DNA of 64,000 bases, from the NCBI RefSeq assembly GCF_928382285.1, contig NZ_CAKMSS010000004.1:1-64000 (forward strand). Direction: 5' to 3'. The notes beneath the pieces are model-generated. The model worked only from the letters and a program-made list of their open reading frames with translations, made no database searches and had not been told where the DNA came from. Source of the stretch: Rothia nasimurium (GTDB taxonomy: Bacteria; Actinomycetota; Actinomycetes; Actinomycetales; Micrococcaceae). A program made the translations under genes and the position numbers. This document shows positions 63,989 to 64,000 of this stretch, piece after piece (positions within the stretch are counted from its first letter, which is position 1; each line of letters starts with the position of its first letter).

Positions 63989-64000
63989 CTTTGTCCACAG

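Overview
The window is the chromosomal replication-origin region of a high-G+C Gram-positive bacterium. Gene content, order and protein style (rpmH-dnaA-dnaN-recF-DciA-gyrB-gyrA, then a DUF3566 gene, tRNA-Ile, a 39-residue DLW-39-type gene and tRNA-Ala; parAB, yidC and khpB to the left; a MurJ/pseudokinase pair; siderophore-interacting and DUF418 proteins) fit Actinomycetota. The best guess is the family Micrococcaceae, with Rothia as a plausible genus; this is inference from gene order and protein style, not a database result.

Layout. 1-7.9 kb: a non-coding leader, a luciferase-like oxidoreductase, a two-component system, DUF421 and HemD, a HEPN/Abi-like protein, AlkD and a TetR regulator. 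7.9-11.1 kb: a replicative helicase DnaB gene carrying two inteins. 11.2-19.3 kb: small membrane proteins, a siderophore-interacting protein, glycerate kinase, an A/T-richer block with a second two-component system and a lipoprotein, a Gdx-type SMR exporter and a DUF418 protein. 19.6-25.9 kb (minus strand): rplI-rpsR-ssb-rpsF, a TM2 protein, a large membrane-anchored protein and an ABC-2 exporter. 26-28 kb: a SatD-like HTH protein behind a long palindrome, and the CCA-adding enzyme. 28.1-33.1 kb (plus strand): NUDIX, MurJ, a pseudokinase-like partner, TrxB and TrxA. 33.2-37.7 kb: a decayed small gene, two small membrane proteins, ParB, ParA, a GNAT enzyme and six parS sites. 37.8-41.0 kb (minus strand): rsmG, khpB, yidC, yidD, rnpA and rpmH. 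41.0-43.5 kb: dnaA flanked by the two candidate oriC intervals. 43.5-52.1 kb (plus strand): dnaN, recF, dciA-like, gyrB, gyrA and DUF3566. 52.2-55.6 kb: tRNA-Ile, DLW-39, then two nearly identical tRNA-Ala/5S rRNA/terminator cassettes enclosing a Pit phosphate transporter and a COG3910-like ATPase. 55.7-64 kb: a GltS-like symporter, amidohydrolase, two hypothetical proteins, a methyltransferase, an AAA ATPase behind a perfect 60-bp palindrome, cyclophilin and rhomboid.

How it works together. Housekeeping genes to the left of dnaA read mostly on the minus strand and those to the right on the plus strand, so most are co-oriented with forks leaving an origin at about 41-43.5 kb. Initiation (DnaA, DnaN, the DciA-like protein, DnaB, SSB), recombination (RecF), topology (GyrAB) and segregation (ParA, ParB, eight parS sites) are all present. 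RnpA, YidD, YidC, KhpB and RsmG link RNA maturation and membrane insertion to the origin.

The least ordinary items are the DnaB gene with two inteins of different classes and eroded endonucleases; a perfect 28-bp inverted repeat with six 10-bp-phased TTCTAA/TTAGAA hexamers just before an AAA ATPase; the duplicated tRNA-Ala/5S cassette without 16S or 23S; parS sites that are themselves codons of parA and parB; and a likely CTG start for recF.
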